A stretch of DNA of 24,099 bases. Origin: DP-20 sp964539925. Lineage in GTDB: Bacteria > Desulfobacterota > Binatia > UBA9968. A program made the translations under genes and the position numbers. The notes beneath the pieces were generated by a model. It searched no databases, was not told where the DNA came from, and saw only the letters and a list, made by a program, of their open reading frames with translations. The stretch's first letter is position 1. Every line of letters begins with the position of its first letter. Below are positions 7,854 through 14,511 of this stretch, piece after piece. The DNA lies in NCBI GenBank assembly GCA_964539925.1, contig CAZILB010000050.1:1-24099 (forward strand), in the 5' to 3' direction.

Positions 7854-7952
7854 GAACGTTTTAAACGACTGCAACCGCCGCCTGGCGGCAATTCTGAACG
7901 ACTTGAACGTTTTGAACCATTTGAACGAATTGAACGGCGGCCGCAAGGCCGC
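7854..7952. repeat. 9-bp tandem repeat array, copy B, with GNRA-like hairpin
   Basis: Five exact 9-bp steps start at 7896, 7905, 7914, 7923 and 7932: GAACGACTT, GAACGTTTT, GAACCATTT, GAACGAATT, GAACGGCGG. An earlier pair lies at 7854 and 7863. The array ends in a perfect hairpin at 7937-7952 (GCGGCC, GCAA loop, GGCCGC), next to the stop codon of the minus-strand histidine phosphatase. The hairpin could act as a weak terminator between the two convergent genes; no T-run is present. Confidence 0.65.
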
Positions 7953-7954
7953 GT

Positions 7955-8596
7955 TTACGGATCGTCCCCCTCGCTCGCTGCGCCCGGCGCCAGATGGCTC
8001 ACGTCGCCCCATGTCAGCAGCATCCAATTGCCTTCGTCGTGGACAAACACATTCAGCCCTGCGTTGACAAACTCGAAACGGCGCGGCGCATCGAGCGGTA
8101 TCGCCAGCGTATGTCGGAAAAAACCGCTGACCACACCGCCGTGAGTCACCACGACGATCGTCTCGCCGACATGCATCTGCGCCAGCTCGTTGAAGCAAGC
8201 GACGTTGCGCTCGACCTGCTGGCGCATGCTCTCGCCTTGCGGAATCACATAGTCCGGGCCCTGGGTACGCAGCAGGCGGCGCTCCTCCGGGTATCTTTCG
8301 CCGATCTCGACCGAGTCGAGCCCCTGAAAGATCCCCAGATGTCGTTCGCGCAAACGGGCGTCGGTGACGATCGCATGGCCGGTGCGTTCGGTGATCGCCT
8401 TCGCCGTCTGCACCGCCCGGCCGAGATCGCTGCTGTAAAGCGCCGAAAACCGCTCGCGGGCGAGCCGATCTCCCAAGGCATTGGCTTGAACAAGCCCTTT
8501 TGCGGTCAATTGGCTATCGAGATGACCCTGCCGAATGCCTTTGATATTCCACTCGGTCTGGCCGTGCCGAACGATGATGAGCTGCGTGCGCTGCAT
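7955..8596 (-). CDS. Histidine phosphatase family protein (phosphoglycerate mutase-like)
   Basis: A 213-residue branch-1 histidine phosphatase, cytoplasmic. The catalytic motif is LIIVRHGQTEWN, with phospho-acceptor H11 flanked by R10. R60 lies in SSDLGRAVQT, E84 in RLRERHLGIFQG is the proton donor, and the second active-site histidine is H152 in VVVTHGGVV. These enzymes transfer or remove phosphate from small molecules such as alpha-ribazole phosphate or phosphosugars; the substrate is not predictable. The ATG at 8596 is preferred. A TTG at 8614 would add six residues (MKAIIL) but has no ribosome site. The last ten residues (GAASEGDDP) are low-complexity. No cobalamin genes are nearby, so a CobC role is not supported. 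Confidence 0.85.
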   Translation of the reverse strand: MQRTQLIIVRHGQTEWNIKGIRQGHLDSQLTAKGLVQANALGDRLARERFSALYSSDLGRAVQTAKAITERTGHAIVTDARLRERHLGIFQGLDSVEIGERYPEERRLLRTQGPDYVIPQGESMRQQVERNVACFNELAQMHVGETIVVVTHGGVVSGFFRHTLAIPLDAPRRFEFVNAGLNVFVHDEGNWMLLTWGDVSHLAPGAASEGDDP

Positions 8597-8756
8597 AAGA
8601 ATGATTGCCTTCAAATTTGCTAAGTGTCACAGCCAAGGCAACAAAGTCAACTATAGCGTGAATTTTTGACGAAAGGAGGCCACGGCGCGCGGTTGGCGCA
8701 TTCGATCACCATCGTCGCTTCGGACTCCAGCCGGTCGGGATTTTTCGCGATGCGCC

Positions 8757-8786
8757 TTGACAAGTTCCGCGCCGCTAGCCTACAAG
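8757..8786 (+). promoter_or_regulatory. Candidate sigma-70 promoter for the VOC protein gene
   Basis: A perfect TTGACA (8757-8762) is followed after 18 bp by TACAAG (8781-8786, four of six consensus bases). The AGGAGG ribosome site at 8805-8810 and the ATG at 8817 lie just downstream. This is pattern-based. Confidence 0.4.
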
Positions 8787-8816
8787 CAATCAGACGGTAA
8801 ATACAGGAGGCCCGCC

Positions 8817-9629
8817 ATGTTCGCCAAAATCCGCCACGTCGCCATGTACACGCACAAGCACTCCGCCGTGGACAATTTTTATCGGACGGTTTTCGGCATG
8901 AAACGCATGACCAGCAACACTCTTGATGAAACCGGCACGCAAAACGCCGAGCGCGGCCATATCAGCGACGGAGTGATCGGCATGGCGATTCTATCGCGTT
9001 ACGCCGGCATGCAGTCGGGCATGGACCACTTCGGCTTTGAAGTGGCTGATATCAAGGAATACGCGCGCCGCATGGAAAAATATTATCCCAAGACCCTGAT
9101 CGCCAAAGGACTGGAATACGTGCCCTTCGCCGGACTGCGCAGCTACGACCCCGCCGGCACCCAGTTCGACATCGCCCAGGCCAATATCGCCAACGTGCGC
9201 GAAGGCTACAACGAAGCGGGCTGGGAGCAGCCGCGCTGGATCAATCACATCTCGATTCGCGCCGACGACCCCTCGCGTGTCGCCGAATTTTACGAAAAAA
9301 TCTTCGATCTAAAAGAAGCGGAGACCTATCGCGACGACGGTTCGCTCTGCATGACCGACGGCAAGGTGAAGCTTTTAATCCGCCCGCGCGACCATCGTCT
9401 TTACCGCGGCTTGCGCGAAGGGCTGGACCATATCGGTTTCAAGGTCGAGAGCTTGGAGCGCGCAAAAGAAGATCTGGCGGCCTTCGCCGCCTCGGAAGGA
9501 GAATCCGGCGACGGAAAATTCGCCGTCGGCGGCAACGGCAAGAAAAACGCGGCGGACTTTCAACGCTGCTGCCTGGGCCAGCACTTCACCGCCGATCCTG
9601 ACGGAGTCTTTGTCGACATGGCGGAATAG
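8817..9629 (+). CDS. Two-module VOC (glyoxalase/extradiol dioxygenase fold) protein
   Basis: A 270-residue protein with two vicinal-oxygen-chelate modules, about 3-125 and 141-270. The putative metal positions in module 1 are H7 (KIRHVAMYT), H71 (MDHFGFEV) and D118 (DPAGTQFDIAQ). In module 2 they are H144 (INHISIRA), H205 (LDHIGFKV) and D267 (DPDGVFVDMAE). VOC enzymes usually use Glu at the last position, so Asp in both modules is a point to note. Members include extradiol dioxygenases, glyoxalases and isomerases; the reaction here is unassigned. The ATG at 8817 has AGGAGG at a six-base spacing; an upstream in-frame frame from 8757 is rejected for lack of a start signal. It is monocistronic and convergent with the LON-domain gene. 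Confidence 0.8.
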   Translation: MFAKIRHVAMYTHKHSAVDNFYRTVFGMKRMTSNTLDETGTQNAERGHISDGVIGMAILSRYAGMQSGMDHFGFEVADIKEYARRMEKYYPKTLIAKGLEYVPFAGLRSYDPAGTQFDIAQANIANVREGYNEAGWEQPRWINHISIRADDPSRVAEFYEKIFDLKEAETYRDDGSLCMTDGKVKLLIRPRDHRLYRGLREGLDHIGFKVESLERAKEDLAAFAASEGESGDGKFAVGGNGKKNAADFQRCCLGQHFTADPDGVFVDMAE

Positions 9630-9651
9630 TCGTTTCCGCGATCCGAAAATA

Positions 9652-10341
9652 TCAGTTGAGGGTGCGCGGGGGAACGTCGTCCGCGGAGTCCAACGGACCG
9701 GCGCCAAGCCGCATGAGATCGACGAGCATGTTCTCGCGGTCTTTGAGCGTCGCCGCCTCGAGCAGCGCCTGCTTCTCCGCCGGGTGAAAAGGCAGCGAGG
9801 CTCCGAGCAGATTTACCAATTCCAAATCGGAAAACTTCTCAGCCTGCTCGGGGCGCACCTGCATCCCGTGGGCTTTGCCGTATGCCGCCAGCGCGTCGAG
9901 CACCGCCCGCCGATCGCATTGCCAGTTCGGGTCCCGGCCGGAATCGGAAAACTCTTGATACGACGCTTTGACACGGCGGTAACCGCGCCTTAGCTCCATT
10001 TCCTCGGCGAAGCGAAAGCGATGAACGCCCCGCAGTTGAACGAAAAAACGCCCGTCCGAGAACTTTTCCCATTTCTCGATAAAACCGGCGCAGCCCACTT
10101 TGTATAGATCGGGAACCAAATCTTCTGCGCCCGGCTGCGGGCCGCGATTGTCGTTCTGCGGCACGAAGGGTTGAATCATACCGAAGACCCTGTCCGCCTC
10201 CAGGGCGTCTTCGACCATGGCGCGATAGCGCGGCTCGAATATATGCAGCGGCAACACCGTGCCCGGCAGCAGCATCACGCCGGTCAGCGGAAATACCGGC
10301 AAAATCTCCGGCAGAGCGATTTGCGGAATGGTCATCGCCAT
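9652..10341 (-). CDS. LON substrate-binding domain protein (no protease domain)
   Basis: A 229-residue protein made only of the Lon N-terminal (PUA-like) domain. The opening LPEILPVFPLTGVMLLPGTV and LHIFEPRYRAMVEDAL (about residues 10-48) are the hallmark. The C-terminal helical part ends in SLPFHPAEKQALLEA and LKDRENMLVDLM. Neither the AAA+ ATPase nor the Ser-Lys protease domain of Lon is present; stand-alone proteins of this length are widespread. They are thought to be adaptors or binding proteins of unknown client. The ATG at 10341 has GAGGGAAGG upstream; a second ATG two codons later is possible. It is likely monocistronic. Confidence 0.88.
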   Translation of the reverse strand: MAMTIPQIALPEILPVFPLTGVMLLPGTVLPLHIFEPRYRAMVEDALEADRVFGMIQPFVPQNDNRGPQPGAEDLVPDLYKVGCAGFIEKWEKFSDGRFFVQLRGVHRFRFAEEMELRRGYRRVKASYQEFSDSGRDPNWQCDRRAVLDALAAYGKAHGMQVRPEQAEKFSDLELVNLLGASLPFHPAEKQALLEAATLKDRENMLVDLMRLGAGPLDSADDVPPRTLN

Positions 10342-10428
10342 CGGCCTTCCCTCGGCATAGATTCCTTATAGGGCAAGCCGGTTGTAGGGTCAAGGTTGGA
10401 ACCCGGTCAGCCAAAGGTAAAAACCCTC

Positions 10429-10456
10429 TTGCAATTCGGGCGATCGTTATTCTACT
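10429..10456 (+). promoter_or_regulatory. Weak candidate promoter for the PPOX gene
   Basis: TTGCAA (10429-10434) and TCTACT (10451-10456) are separated by 16 bp upstream of the PPOX gene. This is the best sigma-70-like pair in the 158-bp divergent gap, but the match is modest. Confidence 0.25.
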
Positions 10457-10499
10457 TTGTGAGACCAACACCATTTCAACGGATTAAAGGTATTTGACG

Positions 10500-10931
10500 A
10501 TGGCGGAATTTGCGCCGATGGAGTTAGACCGGGCTCAAGAGTTTATCACCAACCATCACTGGGGCGTCCTCGCCACGCGGCGAAAAAACGGCGAACTGCA
10601 AATGTCGCCGGTCACCGCCGGCTTGGACAGCGATGGCCGGGTCATTATCAGCAGCCGCGAGACCGCGTACAAGGTCAAAAATCTTCGACGCGATCGGCGC
10701 GCAGCGCTGTGCGCTTTTACAGCAAATTTTCACGGCGAGGGCTGGGTGCAAGTCAGCGGTACGGCGGACGTCATCTCGCTGCCGCAGGCGCTGGACACGC
10801 TGGTTTATTTACAGCGGCAAGTTTACGGCGAGCACAAGAGCTGGCGCGAATTCCATGAAAGAATGGCGCGAGAGCGGCGCGTGATTATCAAGATCAGCAT
10901 CGAGAGCGTCGGACCGAAGCTCCAAGGTTGA
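10500..10931 (+). CDS. PPOX-class flavin/F420-dependent oxidoreductase (Rv1155-like)
   Basis: A 143-residue split-barrel protein of the pyridoxamine-phosphate-oxidase-like class. Typical blocks are WGVLATRRKNGELQMSPVTA (about residues 21-40) and GRVIISSRETAYKVKNLRRD (about 46-65). The segment RRAALCAFTANFHGEGWVQVSG (about 66-87) follows. This layout matches the small TIGR03618-like family that uses F420 or FMN to reduce unsaturated substrates; the cofactor cannot be decided from sequence alone. The ATG at 10500 is preferred because AAAGG ends nine bases before it; a TTG at 10494 is too close to the site. Its TGA overlaps a possible TTG start of the next gene, so co-transcription with the AlgH gene is likely. 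Confidence 0.75.
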   Translation: MAEFAPMELDRAQEFITNHHWGVLATRRKNGELQMSPVTAGLDSDGRVIISSRETAYKVKNLRRDRRAALCAFTANFHGEGWVQVSGTADVISLPQALDTLVYLQRQVYGEHKSWREFHERMARERRVIIKISIESVGPKLQG

Positions 10932-10948
10932 GGCCGTCTCACACAAAA

Positions 10949-11593
10949 ATGATGAAGGTTACGACGATCCGGCCGGGCACCCATTGGCTGCGGCGCATCA
11001 GGGCTTACGCCGCCGCGTCATCGGTGCTGGGGCTGCTCTTTTGCCCGCTCGCGCTGGGTACTGAACAAGAGCGTTTTTTTACCGGTCAGCTATTGGCTGC
11101 CACCGAGGAAATGAAGGACCCCCGTTTCGTCGAATCGGTGATTTACATGGTCAACCACGATGCCAGGGGCGCGATGGGCCTGATTGTCAATCGACCCATG
11201 GCCAGGGGCCCACTCGACGAACTGCTCAAAGAATTCGGCGTGGAACTGAAAAACGCCAAGGGCGAACTCATCCTGCACTACGGCGGTCCGGTGAGCCCGC
11301 GCCAGGGCTATATCTTGCACAGCGACGAAATGTTGTTGGCCAACTCGACGAAAGTCAAAGACGGCATCGCCATGACCGCGGACGTGAAATTGCTCGAAGC
11401 GCTGGCGCAAGGCCAAGGACCGCGCCAGATTCTGTTGATGCTCGGCTACGCCGGTTGGGGGCCGGGACAGCTTGAAGCGGAAATCAAGGCCGGCTCGTGG
11501 TTCGTCGTGCCCGCGGAAAAAACGTTGATCTTCGGCAAGGACGCCGAGAAGAAATGGCGTCAAGCGCTCGACCGGCGCCGAATTCCGCTGTGA
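10949..11593 (+). CDS. AlgH/YqgE family protein (UPF0301) with N-terminal signal peptide
   Basis: The UPF0301 domain runs from about FFTGQLLAATEEMKDPRF to the end. The family signature blocks are all present: VIYMVNHDARGAMGLIVNRP, LHYGGPVSPRQGYILHSDE and MLGYAGWGPGQLEAEI. AlgH is a single-domain protein of poorly known role, first linked to alginate regulation in Pseudomonas. Here about 35 extra residues precede the domain. A basic stretch (RPGTHWLRRIRAY) is followed by a hydrophobic core (AAASSVLGLLFCPLALG) and a likely signal peptidase I site before TEQER. Typical AlgH proteins start directly at the domain and are cytosolic. ATG 10949 or 10952 is the likely start; TTG 10928 is in frame and overlaps the previous stop. 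No strong ribosome site is visible. Confidence 0.85.
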   Translation: MMKVTTIRPGTHWLRRIRAYAAASSVLGLLFCPLALGTEQERFFTGQLLAATEEMKDPRFVESVIYMVNHDARGAMGLIVNRPMARGPLDELLKEFGVELKNAKGELILHYGGPVSPRQGYILHSDEMLLANSTKVKDGIAMTADVKLLEALAQGQGPRQILLMLGYAGWGPGQLEAEIKAGSWFVVPAEKTLIFGKDAEKKWRQALDRRRIPL

Positions 11594-11633
11594 GACCCGA
11601 GCGGTATAGCCGCAACCGAAGGAAGAGAAGCAT

Positions 11634-11709
11634 TCACCGCAGACGCTGAGAGCGCAGAGCTGTTTTTTTAGAATCTCATTCGTCCGCGTCCTTTGCGCCT
11701 CCGCGGTGA
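11634..11709. repeat. ACCGCAGAG-type inverted repeat element, copy 1
   Basis: The left arm is TCACCGCAGACGCTGAGAGC continuing GCAGAG. The right arm ends CTTTGCGCCTCCGCGGTGA. These are diverged inverse copies around a T-rich loop. The element fills most of the 182-bp gap before the GlcG-like gene and is of the same family as 22766-22844. Confidence 0.6.
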
Positions 11710-11775
11710 GGCTTCCGAAAAGATTGGCGCGAGCATCGCGAGGGTTTATCAGAATTCGCTGAAACGAGGTTTAGT

Positions 11776-12198
11776 ATGAAACTGACCATCGACAAAGCTT
11801 CGATCATCGTCGATCGGGCGCTGGCGCACGCGCGCGCCAATAAGATCCGACCGCTCTGCGTCGCCGTGCTGGACGACGGCGGCAATCTGAAAGCGCTCAA
11901 ACGCGACGACGGCGCCAGCATCCTGCGCTCGACCATCGCGATCAGCAAAGCCTGGGGCGCCGTCGGCATGGGCGAGTCGAGCCGCCATCTGGGAAATCGT
12001 CTGAAGGAAATGCCGGCGTTCCTCGGCGCTCTCTCGGACATGAGCGGCGGCAAGGTCGTGCCCGTCGCCGGCGGCGTTTTGATCATGGAAGACGACAGGA
12101 TCATCGGCGCGGCCGGTGCCAGCGGCGCCGCGGCGGACGAGGATGAGGCCTGCGTAGTCGCCGGCATCAAAGCGGCGGGCTTGGAATACAAGATTTAA
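11776..12198 (+). CDS. GlcG/HbpS family (DUF336) heme-binding-like protein
   Basis: A 140-residue single-domain protein of the GlcG/HbpS family. Characteristic features are the LCVAVLDDGGNLKALKRDDGA block (about residues 33-53) and the STIAISKAWGAVGMG helix (about 57-71). The GGVLIMEDDRIIGAAGASGAAADEDEACVVAGI glycine-rich end follows. The Streptomyces homologue HbpS binds heme or iron and acts as a redox sensor partner; GlcG occurs in glycolate operons. Many members are encoded beside catabolic genes with unknown role. The ATG at 11776 has GAGG upstream. The cupin gene follows after 24 bp and the binding-protein gene 59 bp after that, which suggests a three-gene operon. Confidence 0.85.
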   Translation: MKLTIDKASIIVDRALAHARANKIRPLCVAVLDDGGNLKALKRDDGASILRSTIAISKAWGAVGMGESSRHLGNRLKEMPAFLGALSDMSGGKVVPVAGGVLIMEDDRIIGAAGASGAAADEDEACVVAGIKAAGLEYKI

Positions 12199-12222
12199 TT
12201 TAATGGTTCTTAGGGAGGATCC

Positions 12223-12573
12223 ATGAAAATCACCCGACTTTACACGGGCAGCGATCAAAAATCCTACTTTGAAGAGAGCGAGCTCAAATTCGGCGGCGAT
12301 CAGAAAATACTCACCACCGACTCCGTACCGGCAAGGATGGCGGTTTTCCGCTGCGTCCCGCCCGGCACAGTACTCGACCGTCATCCCGCGCCGCGCCGCC
12401 AGTATCTGGTCACCCTGTCCGGATCATGGGAGATTGAAGCCGGCAACGGCGTAAAAAGGGTGTTCAAAGCCGGCGACGTCATGCTCGCCGACGACACCAC
12501 CGGCGAGGGCCATATCTCGCGCGTGCTCGGCGGCGAGCCGCATATCTTCATGACCGTACCGTTGGCGAACTAG
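12223..12573 (+). CDS. Small cupin-domain protein
   Basis: A 116-residue single-cupin protein. The beta-barrel core covers about residues 36-113. Its motif 1 region is VPPGTVLDRHPAPRRQYLVTLSG, with H54 and Q60, and motif 2 is FKAGDVMLADDTTGEGHISR, with H97. The usual HxH pair is reduced, so metal binding is possible but not certain. Small cupins of this type are often isomerases, dioxygenase-like or ligand-binding proteins; no substrate is predictable. The ATG at 12223 has a strong AGGGAGG ribosome site. It lies between the GlcG-like and the NMT1-like genes in an apparent operon, so its ligand may be shared with the binding protein. Confidence 0.8.
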   Translation: MKITRLYTGSDQKSYFEESELKFGGDQKILTTDSVPARMAVFRCVPPGTVLDRHPAPRRQYLVTLSGSWEIEAGNGVKRVFKAGDVMLADDTTGEGHISRVLGGEPHIFMTVPLAN

Positions 12574-12632
12574 AAAAGATCTCCATGTGCGATCCGATCC
12601 GGTGTGCACGCAATGTCGTTCGAGGAAATTTA

Positions 12633-13565
12633 ATGCTTCGCATCGCCGTTCCCGATTTAGTTTCGAACTCTTATTTTCCGATCATCGCCGCCGTCGAAAT
12701 GGGGTTCTTCAAGGACGAAGGCTTCGATGCCACGGTGGATCTGCTGTTTCCGATACCGAAGACCTTCGAAGCATTGCGCGACGGCGAGCTTGATTTCGTT
12801 GTCGGCTCGGCGCATGCGACGCTGCTCGCTTTTCCCGAGTGGCAGGGCGCCAAGCTGCTCGCCGCTTGCGGCCAGCATACATACTGGTTTCTGGTCATTC
12901 GCAGCGATTTGAATCCCAAGCGCGGCGATCTGAGCATTGTCAAAGGCCTGCGTATCGGCGCGGCCCCAGGCGTCGACCTGAGCTTGCGCCGAATGCTTCT
13001 GGAAGCCGGCATCGATGCGGAGAAGAACAACGTGCAGATCATGCCGATACCCGGCGCCGCTGGACCCAACGTGTCCTTCGGTCTGTCCGCGGCAAAGGCT
13101 CTCGAAGAGGGCAAGCTAGACGGCTTCTGGGCCAACGGCATGGGCTGCGAAGTCGCCGTGCGCCGCGGCGTCGGCACTATGGTTCTCGACGTGCGCCGCG
13201 GCGACGGCCCCCCGGCCGCTCGGGACTATACGTTCTCGGCGCTGGTGGCCACGGACAAAAGAATTAAGGAAAATCCCAATTCCGCGGGCGCCGCGATCCG
13301 CGCGCTGATGAAAGCCCACAAGGCGTTAAAGGACGATGCCAACCGCGCCACAGAAGTCGGTAAAAAGCGCTTTCCGCCCTCCGAAGCCGAACTGATCGCC
13401 GGGTTGGTTCGCCGTGACCTACCCTACTACGACCCGACCATTTCCAAAGCCAAGGTCGCGAGCATGAACCGGTTCGCCCAAGATATCGGTTTGCTCCACG
13501 GCGCCGTGCCATACGAACAAGTCGTGGCAACCGAATTCAGCCATCTGTGGAAGGAACCGGTCTGA
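12633..13565 (+). CDS. NMT1/THI5-like (SsuA/TauA-type) substrate-binding protein without signal peptide
   Basis: A 310-residue periplasmic-binding-protein fold of the NMT1/THI5/SsuA type. Lobe one opens directly with MLRIAVPDLVSNSYFPIIAA and VEMGFFKDEGFDATVDLLFP. Then come EALRDGELDFVVGSAHATLL and LRIGAAPGVDLSLRRMLLEAG, followed by the hinge region. These proteins normally deliver sulfonates, nitrate, pyrimidine precursors or aromatic acids to an ABC permease, and start with a signal peptide. None is present here. The ATG at 12633 has a GAGGA site; an upstream frame from 12585 adds only polar residues and no hydrophobic core. No permease or ATPase gene is in the window. It may be cytosolic and act as a sensor or enzyme, or it may be a mis-started exported protein. 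Confidence 0.75.
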   Translation: MLRIAVPDLVSNSYFPIIAAVEMGFFKDEGFDATVDLLFPIPKTFEALRDGELDFVVGSAHATLLAFPEWQGAKLLAACGQHTYWFLVIRSDLNPKRGDLSIVKGLRIGAAPGVDLSLRRMLLEAGIDAEKNNVQIMPIPGAAGPNVSFGLSAAKALEEGKLDGFWANGMGCEVAVRRGVGTMVLDVRRGDGPPAARDYTFSALVATDKRIKENPNSAGAAIRALMKAHKALKDDANRATEVGKKRFPPSEAELIAGLVRRDLPYYDPTISKAKVASMNRFAQDIGLLHGAVPYEQVVATEFSHLWKEPV

Positions 13566-13622
13566 TGCCTCGATGAGCTATGCCAATAGTTCGGGCATCA
13601 AGGTCACGCTTTTAGGTTTTTT
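13563..13622 (+). terminator. Weak candidate terminator after the binding-protein gene
   Basis: TGATGCC (13563-13569, including the stop codon) and GGCATCA (13594-13600) are inverse complements with a long loop. T-rich sequence (TTTTAGGTTTTTT) follows at about 13610-13622. The long loop and the distance to the T-run make this doubtful. Confidence 0.25.
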
Positions 13623-13911
13623 GCCGATTCCGGAAACGCCCGACGGCGAGTTTTGTCCCCCCCTGCATCAATCTCGACGAGCCTCTGCCCCCATAAGACG
13701 GCCTTCTCAATACGACGGGTTGGCGTCCGGAAGTTAAACGGGTTAAAAAACCTCGCAGCCTGCTCGAATCGACGGTTACAAGCCCCGGCCTTCCGGGTGC
13801 TCCCAGCCGGTTTCATCGGAGTGCTGGCCCGGCCGGCTTAAGCCTGCTAATGTAGGTGGAGCGACGCAACCCGCAAAATTGCGAAATTTGGGAACCTTAT
13901 CAACCAATCCA
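13566..13911. other. 346-bp gap upstream of the ECF sigma gene
   Basis: No gene is supported. The stretch holds the weak terminator above, a TTAAACGGGTTAAAAAACC segment near 13734, and GC-rich inverted pieces such as AGCCGG...CCGGCT near 13805-13840. A possible ECF-type promoter lies at its very end. Some of it may be decayed repeat. Confidence 0.5.
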
Positions 13912-13919
13912 ATGTCTAA
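13891..13919 (+). promoter_or_regulatory. Possible ECF sigma-type autoregulatory promoter
   Basis: GGAACCTT at 13891-13898 resembles the GGAACTT -35 of RpoE-type promoters, and TCTAA lies 17 bp further on (13915-13919). If real, transcription would start after the first ATG (13912) and use the in-frame ATG at 13933. This is a pattern match only. Confidence 0.25.
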
Positions 13920-14511
13920 ACCCACTGAACCGATGGTCCAGGACACGATCAGCGACGCGGAGTGCGTCCGTCGGCTGCAGAGCGGCGACACGGACGCCTT
14001 TGAAGTTCTGGTCCGCCGTCATGAAAAGACCATCTTCAATCTGGTTTATCGAATGCTCGGCGACTACGACGAAGCGGCTGAAACTTCGCAAGAGGTCTTT
14101 TTGTCGGCCTACCGGGCCATTGACCGCTTTCGCGGCGATGCCAACTTTTCGACGTGGCTGTACCGTATCGCGCTCAACCACACCAGCACAAAGCGAAGGA
14201 ACCTCAACCGGCGCCAGCAGCGCAGCGTGGCGATCGAAGAGACCGAGCCGGTGCGCGATCCGCAACCCGGCCCGGCCGAGACGATGGAAAGAACGGAGTT
14301 GCGCGACCACGTGCAAAAAGCCCTGAACAGTCTGGAACCGGACGATGCCACCGTGATTGTGCTCCGCGACCTGCAAGATATCCCTTACGACGAAGTCGCC
14401 CGGCTGCTGGAAATCCCCGTCGGCACCGTGAAATCGCGGCTGCACCGGGCCAGACAGGCGCTTAAATCCCAATTAGCCCCCTACTTCTACGCGGGAAGGA
14501 AAGCTATATGA
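13912..14511 (+). CDS. ECF-type RNA polymerase sigma factor (RpoE-like)
   Basis: A 199-residue extracytoplasmic-function sigma factor. Region 2 spans about residues 29-97 (FEVLVRRHEKTIFNLVYRML, then DYDEAAETSQEVFLSAYRAI and FSTWLYRIALNHTSTKRR). Region 4 spans about 135-188 (LNSLEPDDATVIVLRDLQDI, EVARLLEIPVGTVKSRLHRA). It recruits RNA polymerase to stress or envelope promoters. The ATG at 13912 is used, although no Shine-Dalgarno precedes it; ATG at 13933 and TTG at 13879 are in-frame alternatives. The stop overlaps the ATG of the anti-sigma gene (ATGA), the usual sign of a coupled sigma/anti-sigma pair. Confidence 0.92.
   Translation: MSKPTEPMVQDTISDAECVRRLQSGDTDAFEVLVRRHEKTIFNLVYRMLGDYDEAAETSQEVFLSAYRAIDRFRGDANFSTWLYRIALNHTSTKRRNLNRRQQRSVAIEETEPVRDPQPGPAETMERTELRDHVQKALNSLEPDDATVIVLRDLQDIPYDEVARLLEIPVGTVKSRLHRARQALKSQLAPYFYAGRKAI

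Noticed and set aside
7852..8067. Short Leu-Asn repeat frame after the carboxyltransferase gene
   Set aside because: Same cause as above, and it overlaps the end of the histidine phosphatase on the other strand.
8640..8790. Minus-strand frame reading like a protein tail (NPDRLESEATMVIECANR)
   Set aside because: No start codon with a ribosome site and no recognisable family; it could be a gene remnant but the evidence is too thin to list.
13760..13790. GCTCGAATCGACGG segment resembling a tRNA T-arm
   Set aside because: No acceptor, anticodon or D-arm can be paired around it.
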